Assembly: GCA_949282965.1 (NCBI GenBank)
Contig: CASDQW010000046.1
Location: forward strand, 18,634-82,633
Direction: 5' to 3'
DNA from: an uncultured Lentisphaeria bacterium
Lineage (GTDB): Bacteria > Verrucomicrobiota > Lentisphaeria > Victivallales > Victivallaceae
DNA: 64,000 bases
The translations under genes and the position numbers were made by a program. Of this stretch, positions 27,401 to 35,598 are shown in pieces; within the stretch, counting starts at the first letter, position 1; each line of letters begins with the position of its first letter. Below the pieces are notes generated by a model. It had not been told where the DNA came from, ran no database searches, and saw nothing but the letters and a program-made list of their open reading frames with translations.

Positions 27401-28476
27401 TGGCATACACGGAAACGGACGGCATTTACACCGTCACGCTCGCCGACCGGATCGTGACGCTGGTGAAAGGCACGGCGCTGCGGGAAAAAGCCTTCGGCGT
27501 CGTCGCACCGGCCGGCAAAGACCAGTACCAGATCCTGCTGACCGGACTCAAGCCCGGCGAATGGCACATCACCGCGCCCGACGGCAAAGCCCTGTACAAT
27601 GCCCGGGTGGCAGCCGGCAAGAACACCCTCTTCTTCGTCGCCGCACCGGGCCGTTACGCCGTCGCTCCGAGAACCGCCCCGGGCGCGCCCGCGCTGACCG
27701 AGGATCCCGCCTTCATGCCGCCGGAAACCGGCGCCATTCCCGAAAACGCCGTCATGGTCAACGGCAAAGTCGTCCCCGGCACCATCAAACGGTCTTCCAC
27801 CGGACCGCTGGTCCCCGCCGAAGCCGTCTTCCACGCGCTGGACGTGCCCACGAAAAATGCGGACGGCATGCTGACCGTTGACCTAGGCAGCAAAGCGATC
27901 TTCAGCAACTACAGCGCCGATTTCACCATTGACGGGATCAACTTCTCCATGCAGAACCGGGCGGAACGTGTCGACGGCATCTGGTATCTGCCCGCCCATG
28001 TCGTCGCCGCCCTGACGCATTCCCAACTGGTCAGCGACACCATCAACAACAGCGTGGCCTTCCTGCCGGCGCCGCATCGCCGGAATCAGCCGGTACTGTG
28101 GGCCGAGTCGAACAAAAACGCCAATCAGGATGAGATTTTTGAAATGCTCTCGTCGCGGACCGGAAAAAGCACCTACTGGGCAGGAAGCGGCAAGGACACC
28201 TGGTTCAAGCTGGTGTTGAACCGGCCGATGAAACTCAAGGGCATCGGCATCCGGTGGCTCTCGGGGGCCAGCCGCGTGGCGAAGTTCTCGCTGGAATGCT
28301 CCCCCGACGGACGGAACTGGCACACCGTCTACAAGGGACAGAGCTCCGGCCAAACGGAACAGATGGAAACCTATTCCTTCCCGCCGGAAACCGTCCGCCA
28401 GATCCGGTTCAACGGGTACGGCAACAATCAGAACGATTGGAATTCGATCTACGATTTCAAGTTGATCGAAGAATAA
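24493..28476 (+). CDS. Large secreted heparinase II/III-like multidomain protein
   Basis: A 1327-residue exported protein. The signal peptide is MRTRWLGTLLIAAAFGVAAA. Residues about 25-170 look like a beta-jellyroll; 190-310 resemble a CBM35-type domain (EAESAELN...VALKDG). An alpha/alpha toroid follows from about 358 (PRLLVTPATLEQVRANLEKP), and a heparinase II/III beta-sheet domain from about 680, with NHQHADAGSFQLYYRG near 713. Residues about 1085-1190 resemble a copper-amine-oxidase N-terminal-like domain, and 1200-1327 a F5/8 type C (discoidin) domain. Such lyases cut uronic-acid polysaccharides such as alginate or glycosaminoglycans. The substrate cannot be read from sequence. It is monocistronic, with its own promoter. 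Confidence 0.82.
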   Translation: MRTRWLGTLLIAAAFGVAAAPSVLFQDALNRGSGKDGAPAGWQLYRTRIDGSSGTIRFEGAGKTVRLQDDGPGEIGFSRVFTVKPGTWLRASLEAAVPPGERGGETAFRLQFTFRQTRQSKAEVIAADAGGKFYTTVNDIQVPAGATQLTVYIYSHKSPTGTILVRNFKLEESATPFPAPAGVRPSTAPRRLEAESAELNARTAEVISRSNLQGGRGVALKDGQASSTKVTDAPPDLTFRIRMPQPGRYVMRTHAATNEKGAEQMRLAGSKFASMFMKIQIDDQRPTERVVFVPWSRPESCLQTAGKFAFNGKDQLLKLWLPEGLQLDYVELVPYLPPAVPKPAQNYKPTLTPPPTHPRLLVTPATLEQVRANLEKPENLPYWNRLKAVAEKPFEFKFNPDAEVHYNTGLENAAAWKAFYYLMTGDKKIGREAVQLTCDYISHVEFGNLLDITREIGSALFSAARVYDWCYDLMSKEERDLIRNNMMRLADDMENGWPPFLQSIVNGHGNEAQVNRDLLSMSIAIYDEDPLPYQYCAYKILEELVPMRKFEYQSPRHNQGIGYGSYRFSWDMHAAWIFRRMLNRPVFDDNIKDVYKYWLYMRMPDGGMLRDGDGLVNAKYWGAPLTTFLCYTYADNPVCKGEFFRQGNLNYDPVLFLLLNNPDLKPESSLRSLPLTIDFGPVLSGMVARTGWNIGSGSSDVVAEIKGGGVHFGNHQHADAGSFQLYYRGLQAAKLGLYRFYGTPYDMNFNKRSIAQSMMLAVDPSEKFLSTPANDGGVRFNQGFPVTPEEALNNPRYHNGRKISCSFGPSPMRPFYSYFSVNLKGAYSGKITGYVRSFCFLNLGNEKVPAAIIIFDDMTTARAEFKKYWQLNTLNPPETTPEGAVLHNSSLGLVGKVHVNMLLPRPADRKLEVLSGADANSVFGMKFTPPYSAPEANGTRLMFSPLKPAQNDVFLTVLQTVDGDSQPFPVAYTETDGIYTVTLADRIVTLVKGTALREKAFGVVAPAGKDQYQILLTGLKPGEWHITAPDGKALYNARVAAGKNTLFFVAAPGRYAVAPRTAPGAPALTEDPAFMPPETGAIPENAVMVNGKVVPGTIKRSSTGPLVPAEAVFHALDVPTKNADGMLTVDLGSKAIFSNYSADFTIDGINFSMQNRAERVDGIWYLPAHVVAALTHSQLVSDTINNSVAFLPAPHRRNQPVLWAESNKNANQDEIFEMLSSRTGKSTYWAGSGKDTWFKLVLNRPMKLKGIGIRWLSGASRVAKFSLECSPDGRNWHTVYKGQSSGQTEQMETYSFPPETVRQIRFNGYGNNQNDWNSIYDFKLIEE

Positions 28477-28530
28477 CGCCGCGGGCGGCGGCACATGCCG
28501 GTGCCGCCGTCCACCCTTCCGTTTCTCACC

Positions 28531-28567
28531 AAAAAAGCCGCGGGCCGGAATTTCTCCGCCCCGCGGC
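28531..28567 (-). terminator. Terminator for serC
   Basis: GCCGCGGG (28537-28544) pairs with CCCGCGGC (28560-28567); on the minus strand the stem is followed by six T (28531-28536). Confidence 0.85.
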
Positions 28568-28592
28568 ATCTATTTTCAATCCGCGAACTTCG

Positions 28593-29672
28593 TCAGCCGT
28601 TCAACCGGACGAATTCCTTCATGAAGTCGATCAGCGCGTCCACACCCGCCATCGGCATCGCATTGTAGATGCTCGCCCGGCAGCCGCCGACCAGCCGATG
28701 TCCCTTGAGGTCCGTCAATCCGGCGGCAGTCGCTTCCTTGACGAATTTCGCATCCAGTTCGTCGCTCGGCGTCCGGAAAACCACGTTCATGTGCGAACGG
28801 TCCGCCTTCGCCACCGGCGTGCGGAAGAAATCGGTACTGTCCAGATAGCCGTACAGTTTGGCGGCCTTGGCATCGTTGAGCTTTTCGATTTCGGCAATGC
28901 CGCCCATCGTCTTGAAGTGATCCGTCACCAGCGCCAGCATGTAGACCGCGAAGGTCGGCGGAGTATTGAACATCGACGCGTTTTCGCTGTAGGTCGAGTA
29001 CTTCAGCATGGTCGGCACCCGGTCGGAGGTCCGTTCCAGCAGGTCCCGGCGGATGATCACCAACGCCACCCCGCTCGGTCCGAGATTCTTCTGCGCTCCG
29101 GCGTAAATCAAACCGAAATCGTTCACGTCAAACACCCGCGACATGATGTCGCTGGACATGTCCGCGATCAGCGGCACTCCGGCCGGCGCCTTCGGCAGCA
29201 CCCGGTACTGGGAACCGGCAACGGTATTGTTGCTGGTAATATGCATGTAGGCCGCACCCGGCGTCAATTTCCATTCCGCCTGCGCGGGGATGTGGTCATA
29301 CTTGGACTCCTTGCTCGACGCGGCCAAATTGACATTGCCGAACAGCTTCGCCTCCTTGGCCGCCTTGGCCGACCACACGCCGGTGTCGACATAGTCGGCG
29401 GTACCTCCGTTCAGGAGGTTCATCGGCACCATGGCGAACTGCATGCTCGCACCGCCCTGCACGAAGCAGACCGCATAATCATCGGAAATATTCATCAGCT
29501 CCCGGACATTCTGTTCCGCGCGTTCCATAACCGGCGCGAAATACTTGCCGCGGTGACTGAGTTCCAGAATCCCGCTGCCGGAATTCTGATAATTGCAGAA
29601 CTCCGACTGAGCTTTCTCCATCACTTCCTTCGGCAGCCTGGCCGGACCGGCGCTGAAATTGTAAATCGGCAT
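28593..29672 (-). CDS. serC: Phosphoserine aminotransferase
   Basis: A 359-residue PLP enzyme making 3-phosphoserine for serine and, in some bacteria, pyridoxal synthesis. It opens with YNFSAGPARLPKEVMEKAQ; the PLP lysine is in IYAGAQKNLGPSG; the C-terminal GHRLVGGCRASIYNAM is conserved. It has its own promoter and terminator and diverges from rex. Confidence 0.96.
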   Translation of the reverse strand: MPIYNFSAGPARLPKEVMEKAQSEFCNYQNSGSGILELSHRGKYFAPVMERAEQNVRELMNISDDYAVCFVQGGASMQFAMVPMNLLNGGTADYVDTGVWSAKAAKEAKLFGNVNLAASSKESKYDHIPAQAEWKLTPGAAYMHITSNNTVAGSQYRVLPKAPAGVPLIADMSSDIMSRVFDVNDFGLIYAGAQKNLGPSGVALVIIRRDLLERTSDRVPTMLKYSTYSENASMFNTPPTFAVYMLALVTDHFKTMGGIAEIEKLNDAKAAKLYGYLDSTDFFRTPVAKADRSHMNVVFRTPSDELDAKFVKEATAAGLTDLKGHRLVGGCRASIYNAMPMAGVDALIDFMKEFVRLNG

Positions 29673-29716
29673 GATCGTCTCCCTTGAAAATAAAAAATGC
29701 TCTTCCAGGTTTCTTT

Positions 29717-29745
29717 AATGTACCACGAAAAAATGTTTTTTGCAA
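29717..29745 (-). promoter_or_regulatory. Promoter for serC
   Basis: On the minus strand TTGCAA (29740-29745), 17-base spacer and TACATT (29717-29722). A palindrome lies immediately upstream at 29751-29772. Confidence 0.65.
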
Positions 29746-29750
29746 CCCGG

Positions 29751-29772
29751 TTTCGATAAAAAAATATCGAAA
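29751..29772. promoter_or_regulatory. Palindrome upstream of the serC promoter, half shared with rex
   Basis: TTTCGATA and TATCGAAA form 8-base arms around six A. The 15-base string TAAAAAAATATCGAA (29757-29771) recurs exactly at 30250-30264 in the rex leader. Confidence 0.5.
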
Positions 29773-30206
29773 TCTTTTTTTCCCCTTTCCGCCACAGGAT
29801 GGAATATTCCGCCCTGCCTTTTATGCGTCCCCCCGGCATTCATCCGGCCGCTGGCGTCGGGTATTTCCCGGGCGAACAGACAAAACGGTTGCGGGAGGTC
29901 GGCGGAGCATCCCCGGTTTTTCCCCGGTTGGGGCAACGAAAAACAATGCATGCTCCAATAAATTCAGCTCAAAAAAGCCCATAAAAGCCGGCTTTCAACG
30001 GTCGCGAAAACCGTTGCGCGCTCTTCTTCCCTGACGCTTCCTTCAAGAGAACCGTCCCCCATAAACGTGGTTGTTCCAGCCGGTCTCCGTGCGGCGTCGA
30101 ACGCCCACTTTCCGCGGGAACGAACCGGCAGGAACGCCTGGCATGAAAGCCCGGCGATTTTCCGGATAATCTTTTTTCAGATCAATGATTTTCAGGTCCG
30201 TTCCAT
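29773..30206. other. 434-base stretch without a supported gene, rich in hairpins
   Basis: No coding frame with a ribosome-binding site or family match is seen. It holds an inverted repeat GGAGCAT/ATGCTCC (29904-29910, 29950-29956) enclosing CCCC/GGGG, a palindrome AAAGCCGGCTTT (29984-29995), and a hairpin CAACGGT/ACCGTTG (29996-30002, 30010-30016). It may encode a small RNA or be plain divergent spacer. Confidence 0.4.
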
Positions 30207-30235
30207 TTGACTTTTTCAACGGACTGTTGTATATT
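30207..30235 (+). promoter_or_regulatory. Promoter for rex and the hydrogenase operon
   Basis: TTGACT at 30207-30212, 17-base spacer, TATATT at 30230-30235. The transcript would begin near 30242, so the repeated 15-mer at 30250-30264 lies just inside it. No clear classical Rex operator was found. Confidence 0.75.
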
Positions 30236-30249
30236 CTACGATCGTTGGG

Positions 30250-30264
30250 TAAAAAAATATCGAA
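30250..30264 (+). repeat. Second copy of the serC-upstream 15-mer
   Basis: TAAAAAAATATCGAA, identical to 29757-29771, placed between the rex transcript start and the rex ribosome-binding site. Confidence 0.5.
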
Positions 30265-30281
30265 TTGAGGAAAGAGATCTC

Positions 30282-30950
30282 ATGGCGAATATCAAAGTTC
30301 AAAAAATGCCGACCATCCGCCGGCTGCCAACCTATCTCTACAAACTCTCAGAAATGCACAAGGCCGGCGTCGGCATCGTCGCGACCCCCGAGCTTGCCCG
30401 CTATATGAACCTGGCGGAAATCGTCATCCGCAAAGACCTGGCGATCACCGGCGTTTCCGGCCAGCCCGGCGTCGGCTACAAAGTCTGTGAACTGATCGAC
30501 GCCATCCGACGTTTTCTCCAGTGGGAAAATCCCGCGGCGGCCATCCTCGTCGGCGCCGGCTCCCTGGGGCATGCGCTGCTCGGCTACGACGGATTCGAAG
30601 ATTACGGTTTGAAAATCATCGCCGCATTCGACGCGGATCCGGACAAGATCGGCACCTTGGTGCACGGCCGGGAAGTTTTTGACATCGCATTGCTGGCGGA
30701 GAAAGTCCGGGAGCTGAAAGTCGAACTCGGCATCATCTGCGTTCCCGCGGCTTACGCCCAGGAAGTGGCGGACGCCATGGTGGCCGCGGGAATCCGGGGC
30801 ATCTGGAACTTCGCCAACGTCAGTTTGAAAACACCGGACCACGTCGTGGTGCAGCGGGAAGTGATCGCCGGCGGCTTTGCCGTGCTCTCCGTAAAACTGC
30901 GTCAAAGCATGGAAAACACCGCCAGCGCCGATTCCGCGCCGAGAGATTGA
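30282..30950 (+). CDS. rex: Redox-sensing transcriptional repressor Rex
   Basis: A 222-residue NADH/NAD+ sensor. The N-terminal winged helix (RRLPTYLYKLSEM...ARYMNLAEIVIRKDLAITG) is followed by a Rossmann domain with VGAGSLGHALLGYDGF and a C-terminal swapping helix. GAGGAAAGAG precedes the start. It is 50 bases from hydC, so the repressor and a fermentative hydrogenase are likely co-transcribed and controlled by NADH. Confidence 0.95.
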   Translation: MANIKVQKMPTIRRLPTYLYKLSEMHKAGVGIVATPELARYMNLAEIVIRKDLAITGVSGQPGVGYKVCELIDAIRRFLQWENPAAAILVGAGSLGHALLGYDGFEDYGLKIIAAFDADPDKIGTLVHGREVFDIALLAEKVRELKVELGIICVPAAYAQEVADAMVAAGIRGIWNFANVSLKTPDHVVVQREVIAGGFAVLSVKLRQSMENTASADSAPRD

Positions 30951-31000
30951 GCAAGAGAATATTTTCATCATACAACCAATCAAATTTGAGGTTTCAAAGT

Positions 31001-31510
31001 ATGCAGCAGACCATGGAGAAGACCCAGGCGATGATCGACCATCTCGCCGAAGTCAACCGGATTCTGGAAAAAAACGGTTACCAGGAATCCCGGTTGATTC
31101 CGATCCTGCAGGAGGTGCAGGACGTTTACAAGTACCTTTCGAAAGAGATGATCAGTTACGTGGCCACCAGTATCGGGGTGCCGCCCTCCCGGGTTTACGG
31201 GGTGGCGACCTTCTACGCCCACTTCTCCATGCAGCCGAAGGGGAAATACATCATCCGCCTCTGCGACGGCACCGCCTGCCACGTCAAGAAATCGCACGGT
31301 ATTCTCAATGCGCTGTACGCTCATCTTGATCTCAGCGCCGACAAGCGGACCACCGACGACCTGCTCTTCACCATCGAAACCGTCAGCTGCCTCGGGGCCT
31401 GCGGTCTGGCACCGGTCATGGTCGTGGGCGATGAAGTCCACGGACAGGTCACGCCGGAACAGGCGGTCGCCATCGTCGACCAGCTCCGCGCCGCCGAAAA
31501 ACAAGCCTAA
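31001..31510 (+). CDS. hydC: NuoE-like [2Fe-2S] subunit of NAD-linked [FeFe]-hydrogenase
   Basis: The 169-residue thioredoxin-like ferredoxin has the four cluster cysteines C88, C93, C130 and C134 (CDGTAC and CLGAC). The N-terminal helix region ending GVPPSRVYGVATFYAHF is typical of NuoE/HndA. It feeds electrons to the FMN subunit HydB. The start at 31001 has GAGG nine bases upstream. Confidence 0.92.
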   Translation: MQQTMEKTQAMIDHLAEVNRILEKNGYQESRLIPILQEVQDVYKYLSKEMISYVATSIGVPPSRVYGVATFYAHFSMQPKGKYIIRLCDGTACHVKKSHGILNALYAHLDLSADKRTTDDLLFTIETVSCLGACGLAPVMVVGDEVHGQVTPEQAVAIVDQLRAAEKQA

Positions 31511-31525
31511 CCTACGGAGAAGAAA

Positions 31526-33424
31526 ATGTCCGCTGAACCCATCATCGACCTGGAAAAAATCACCGCCGATTACCTGGCCGCCGCCGGCAAGGTCAAACGC
31601 CGCATCATTCTCTGCGCCGGCACCGGCTGCGTGGCCAACGGCTCGCTCGAAGTCCGCAAGCGCCTCGCCGAGGAACTGGCCGCCGCCGGCATCATCGCCG
31701 AACTCGAACTCAAGGCCGAAACGCCCGAAGGCGCCACCTATCTGTCCAAAAGCGGTTGCCAGGGCTTCTGCCAGGCCGGTCCGCTGCTGCATCTGGAACC
31801 GGAAGGCATCCTGTATACCAAAGTGAAAGTTTCCGACGTCAAGGAAATCGTTGAAAGAACCATCCTTCGCGGGGAAATCATCGACCGGCTGCTGTATGTC
31901 GACGTGCGTACCGGCAAACATTGCCGCGGCAACGCGGAAATCCCCTTCTACAGCCGCCAGAAGCGCGTCGTCCTCTCCAACTGCATGATCGAACCGGACG
32001 ACGTGCGCGAATACATCGCCCGGGGCGGTTACGCCGGCGCCCGGAAAGCCGTCCGGGATATGACGCCCGAGGAGGTCTGTCAGACCGCGATTGATTCCGG
32101 ACTGCGGGGCCGCGGCGGCGGCGGCTTCCCGACCGGGTTGAAATGGAAATTCACGCTCGCCAGCAAAAATGAGAAAAAATATGTCATCTGCAACGGTGAC
32201 GAGGGCGACCCCGGTGCCTTCATGGACCGCTCGGTGATGGAAGGCAACCCCCACAGCGTGATCGAAGGCATGATGATCGCCGCCCGCGCCATTGAAGCGG
32301 ACGAAGGCTTTGTCTATGTGCGCGCGGAATACCCGCTCGCCGTCAAGCGCATGCGCGCCGCGGTCAAGGCAGCGGAAGACGCCGGTCTGCTGGGAGCTCA
32401 CCTGTTCGGCGCCGACTTCTCCTTCCGGCTGCACGTGATGGAAGGCGCAGGCGCATTCGTCTGCGGCGAAGAAACCGCCCTGATCGCCTCCATCGAAGGC
32501 AAACGCGGCATGCCGCGGCCGAAACCGCCGTTCCCCGCCCAGAGCGGGCTCTGGGGCAAACCCACGGTCATCAACAACGTCGAAACCCTCGCATCGGTCC
32601 CGATGATCTTCCGCGAAGGTCCTGCCGCCTACCGGGCCTGCGGTACGGAAAAGTCCCCCGGAACCAAAACCTTCGCCCTGACCGGGCACGTGGTAAACAC
32701 CGGGTTGATCGAAGTGCCGTTCGGCACCACGCTGCGCGAAATCGTTTACAATATCGGCGGCGGTGTGACCGACAACTCCGGCAAAGTCACCAACGACGAC
32801 TTCAAGGCGGTTCAGATCGGCGGACCTTCCGGTGGCTGTCTGACGCCTGAAATGCTGGATCTGCCGCTGGATTTCGATTCGCTCCGTTCCGTCGGCGCCA
32901 TGGTCGGCTCCGGCGGTCTGGTGGTGATGAACAAACAAACCTGTATGATCAAAATCGCGCGTTTCTTCATGCAGTTCACCCAGAACGAATCCTGCGGTAA
33001 ATGCGTTCCCTGCCGGGAAGGCACCAAGCAGATGCTGGCGCTGCTGGACGACATCATCGAAGGCCGGGCCGACCGCCGCACCCTGGAACTGCTGGAGGAA
33101 ACGGCCAAAGCCGTGCAGCTCGGCTCTCTCTGCGGTCTCGGCAAAACCGCGCCGAATCCGGTGCTGTCCACGCTGCGCTACTTCCGCGACGAGTACGAAG
33201 CCCACGTTTTCAAGAAAATCTGCCCGACCGGCGAATGCAAGGCGCTCGCCCGACCGGAAATCGATCCGGAAAAATGCAAGGGCTGTACCGCCTGCATGCG
33301 CAAATGCCCGGTCGGCGCCATCACCGGCAAACTCAAGGAAGTTCACGTGATCGACGCGGACAAGTGCATCAAATGCGGCGCCTGCAAGACGGCCTGCAAA
33401 TTCGGCGCGGTCATCGGTCTGTAA
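31526..33424 (+). CDS. hydB: NuoF-like FMN/NADH subunit of [FeFe]-hydrogenase
   Basis: A 632-residue protein with three parts: an N-terminal thioredoxin-like ferredoxin (cysteines in CAGTGC and GCQGFC), the NuoF core with the FMN/NADH site GLRGRGGGGFPTGLKW and CNGDEGDPGAF plus the [4Fe-4S] motif SCGKCVPCREG, and a C-terminal 2x[4Fe-4S] ferredoxin domain (CKGCTACMRKCP and CIKCGACKTAC). This order matches HydB of electron-bifurcating hydrogenases such as Thermotoga and Acetobacterium. Spacing to hydC is 15 bases. Confidence 0.94.
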   Translation: MSAEPIIDLEKITADYLAAAGKVKRRIILCAGTGCVANGSLEVRKRLAEELAAAGIIAELELKAETPEGATYLSKSGCQGFCQAGPLLHLEPEGILYTKVKVSDVKEIVERTILRGEIIDRLLYVDVRTGKHCRGNAEIPFYSRQKRVVLSNCMIEPDDVREYIARGGYAGARKAVRDMTPEEVCQTAIDSGLRGRGGGGFPTGLKWKFTLASKNEKKYVICNGDEGDPGAFMDRSVMEGNPHSVIEGMMIAARAIEADEGFVYVRAEYPLAVKRMRAAVKAAEDAGLLGAHLFGADFSFRLHVMEGAGAFVCGEETALIASIEGKRGMPRPKPPFPAQSGLWGKPTVINNVETLASVPMIFREGPAAYRACGTEKSPGTKTFALTGHVVNTGLIEVPFGTTLREIVYNIGGGVTDNSGKVTNDDFKAVQIGGPSGGCLTPEMLDLPLDFDSLRSVGAMVGSGGLVVMNKQTCMIKIARFFMQFTQNESCGKCVPCREGTKQMLALLDDIIEGRADRRTLELLEETAKAVQLGSLCGLGKTAPNPVLSTLRYFRDEYEAHVFKKICPTGECKALARPEIDPEKCKGCTACMRKCPVGAITGKLKEVHVIDADKCIKCGACKTACKFGAVIGL

Positions 33425-33448
33425 ATGCAAGGGGAGAAGCAAGCAATC

Positions 33449-35467
33449 ATGGATAAGAATACTCTCACCATCAATGGCCGGGAAGTCGCCATCGCCGGCG
33501 AGCGCAACCTTCTGGAAGTGATCCGCAAAGCGGGGATCGACCTGCCGACCTTCTGTTATCATTCCGAGCTGTCGATCTACGGTGCCTGCCGCCTGTGCCT
33601 GGTCGAAATTCAGGGCAAAGGGATTTTCGCCTCCTGCTCGACCGCGCCGGCACCGGGCATGTCGGTGCTCACCGATACCAAAGCCATCCGCAAGATGCGC
33701 AAGATCAACGTCGAACTGCTCCTGGCCAACCACAAGCGGGAATGCCCTTCCTGCGCCCGCAGCGCAACCTGCTCGCTGCAGGACATCGCCCGCAAGCTCG
33801 GCGTCACCACCGTGCGCTACAAACAGCCCGCGGCCGACCTGCCGATCGACGATTCCAGTCCGTCGCTGTTGCGCGACCCGAATAAATGCGTGCTCTGCGG
33901 CGACTGCGTCCGGGTCTGCTCCGAAGTGCAGACGGTCGGCGCGCTGGATTTCGCGGGACGCGGCTCCAATGCCCGGGTGGTTCCGGCGTTTTCGCAGAAT
34001 CTGGCGGACGTCGAATGCGTCAACTGCGGCCAGTGCGCGGCGGTCTGTCCGACCGGCGCCATCGTACCGAAATCCAACTGCGATCAGGTCTGGGACGCCA
34101 TTCATGACCCGGAAAAAACCGTGGTCGTTCAGGTCGCTCCGGCCGTGCGGGTGGCGCTCGGCGAGCACTTCGGCTTCAAAAGCGGAGAAAACGTGGCGCG
34201 GCAGATGGTTTCCGCCATGAAAATGATGGGCTTTGATCAGGTATATGATACCTGTTATGCCGCCGACATGACGATTTTCGAGGAAGCCACGGAATTGATC
34301 GAACGGATCACCCGGGGCGGCAAGATGCCGATGTTCACCAGCTGCTGTCCCGCCTGGATCAAATTTCTGGAAACGTTCTATCCGGAATTGATGCCGAATT
34401 TGTCGAGCACCCGTTCGCCGCAGCAGATTTTCGGTGCGGTGGCGCGCCGGACCCTGCCGCAGCAGCTCCGGATCAAACCGGAAAATCTGGTGGTGGTTTC
34501 GGTCATGCCCTGTACCGCCAAGAAATTCGAAGCTCAGCTGCCGAAATTCAGCACCGACGGACGTCCGGACGTCGATTACGTACTGACCACGATCGAACTG
34601 GCTCAGATGATCGAATCGATGGGGATCGATCTGGCGGCGTTGCCGCCGGAAACCTTCGACATGCCGTTCGGATTCTCCACCGGTGGCGGTGTGATTTTCG
34701 GTACGACCGGCGGGGTTATGGAAGCGGCCCTGCGGTACGCGGTGGAAAAGATCGACGGGAAGCCGCTGGAAAGAATCGACTTCAAGGAAGTCCGCGGTCT
34801 CACTCCCCGCAAGGAAGCGGAACTGGAAGTCAACGGCGTCAAGCTGCGTCTGGCCGTGGTCCATGGTCTGGGGAACGCCCGGAAGCTGCTCGAAGACATC
34901 AAGGCCGGCCTGGTAAAGGTGGACTTTGTCGAAGTGATGGCCTGCCCCGGCGGCTGCATCAGTGGCGGCGGCCAGCCGATTTCTCATGAAACGGATTTCC
35001 GGACTCAACGGGCCCGCGGGCTGTATGAAACGGACAAGGTCCGCCAGCTTCAGAAGCCCCAGGACAACTTCTGGGTGGAAAAATGCTACCAGGAAACCCT
35101 CGGCGGCCATCCCGGCTCCCATGCTGCCCACCTGGCGTTGCACACCCACTATCAGAACCGCAACCAGATTTTCGACGCCAAGATCCCGGTGCTGCACGGT
35201 GAAGGGGCCGCGGACAAGATTCCGGTCTGCATCACCATCTGCACCAAACAGGAAAACTGCCCCGGCCAGGCCCTGCTCGGCATGGTGGTCGACTATATCA
35301 AGAAAAACAATCTGGCGGAACGTTTCGACGTGGATGCCGCCTTCAGCAGCCGTCCGGAAGCCGACGGGACTTTGGCCGTGACTGTAGGCGACCGGGAAAT
35401 CGGTCGCAGCGACTCTCTGGAAGCAACCTTCCAGGCAGTAGTGACGGCCCTGAACGCCGCCTGCTGA
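33449..35467 (+). CDS. hydA: [FeFe]-hydrogenase catalytic subunit with C-terminal extension
   Basis: A 672-residue enzyme. The N-terminus has a [2Fe-2S] ferredoxin (CYHSELSIYGACRLC), a His-ligated cluster region (HKRECPSC), and two [4Fe-4S] motifs (CVLCGDCVRVC and CVNCGQCAAVC). The H-cluster motifs are complete: TSCCPAW (C299, C300), MPCTAKKFE (C355) and ACPGGCISGGGQP (C499, C503). The small-subunit-like tail ends near AHLALHTHYQNRN. About 100 more residues follow, with cysteines in CITICTKQENCPGQ. Together with HydB and HydC it fits a group A3 trimeric, possibly electron-bifurcating hydrogenase. Maturases HydEFG are not in this window. Confidence 0.95.
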   Translation: MDKNTLTINGREVAIAGERNLLEVIRKAGIDLPTFCYHSELSIYGACRLCLVEIQGKGIFASCSTAPAPGMSVLTDTKAIRKMRKINVELLLANHKRECPSCARSATCSLQDIARKLGVTTVRYKQPAADLPIDDSSPSLLRDPNKCVLCGDCVRVCSEVQTVGALDFAGRGSNARVVPAFSQNLADVECVNCGQCAAVCPTGAIVPKSNCDQVWDAIHDPEKTVVVQVAPAVRVALGEHFGFKSGENVARQMVSAMKMMGFDQVYDTCYAADMTIFEEATELIERITRGGKMPMFTSCCPAWIKFLETFYPELMPNLSSTRSPQQIFGAVARRTLPQQLRIKPENLVVVSVMPCTAKKFEAQLPKFSTDGRPDVDYVLTTIELAQMIESMGIDLAALPPETFDMPFGFSTGGGVIFGTTGGVMEAALRYAVEKIDGKPLERIDFKEVRGLTPRKEAELEVNGVKLRLAVVHGLGNARKLLEDIKAGLVKVDFVEVMACPGGCISGGGQPISHETDFRTQRARGLYETDKVRQLQKPQDNFWVEKCYQETLGGHPGSHAAHLALHTHYQNRNQIFDAKIPVLHGEGAADKIPVCITICTKQENCPGQALLGMVVDYIKKNNLAERFDVDAAFSSRPEADGTLAVTVGDREIGRSDSLEATFQAVVTALNAAC

Positions 35468-35512
35468 CCGGCGCGGAGGACACTCCGTACGAAGGAGGCT
35501 GCGGCCTCTATG

Positions 35513-35565
35513 CACCCTGCGGGGGAGCGGGTCTATTCCGGCCCGCATTCCGGCAGGGTGTTTTT
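35513..35565 (+). terminator. Terminator of the rex-hydCBA operon
   Basis: CACCCTGC (35513-35520) pairs with GCAGGGTG (35553-35560); an inner GCGGG/CCCGC stem (35527-35531, 35542-35546) and TTTTT at 35561-35565. Confidence 0.85.
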
Positions 35566-35598
35566 CTGTCTATTTTCCATATTTTCCCGTTCAGCAGC

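Noticed and set aside
28487..28508. GC-rich hairpin after the heparinase-like gene as its terminator
   Set aside because: GGCGGCAC/GTGCCGCC pairs well, but no T-tract follows on the plus strand.
29684..30034. A 116-codon open frame in the serC-rex gap
   Set aside because: No ribosome-binding site, atypical composition and no recognisable protein features.
30980..35548. A 1522-codon open frame antisense to the hydrogenase genes
   Set aside because: It has no family match, no ribosome-binding site and mirrors GC-rich codon use of genuine hydCBA genes; other long antisense frames in the window have the same cause.
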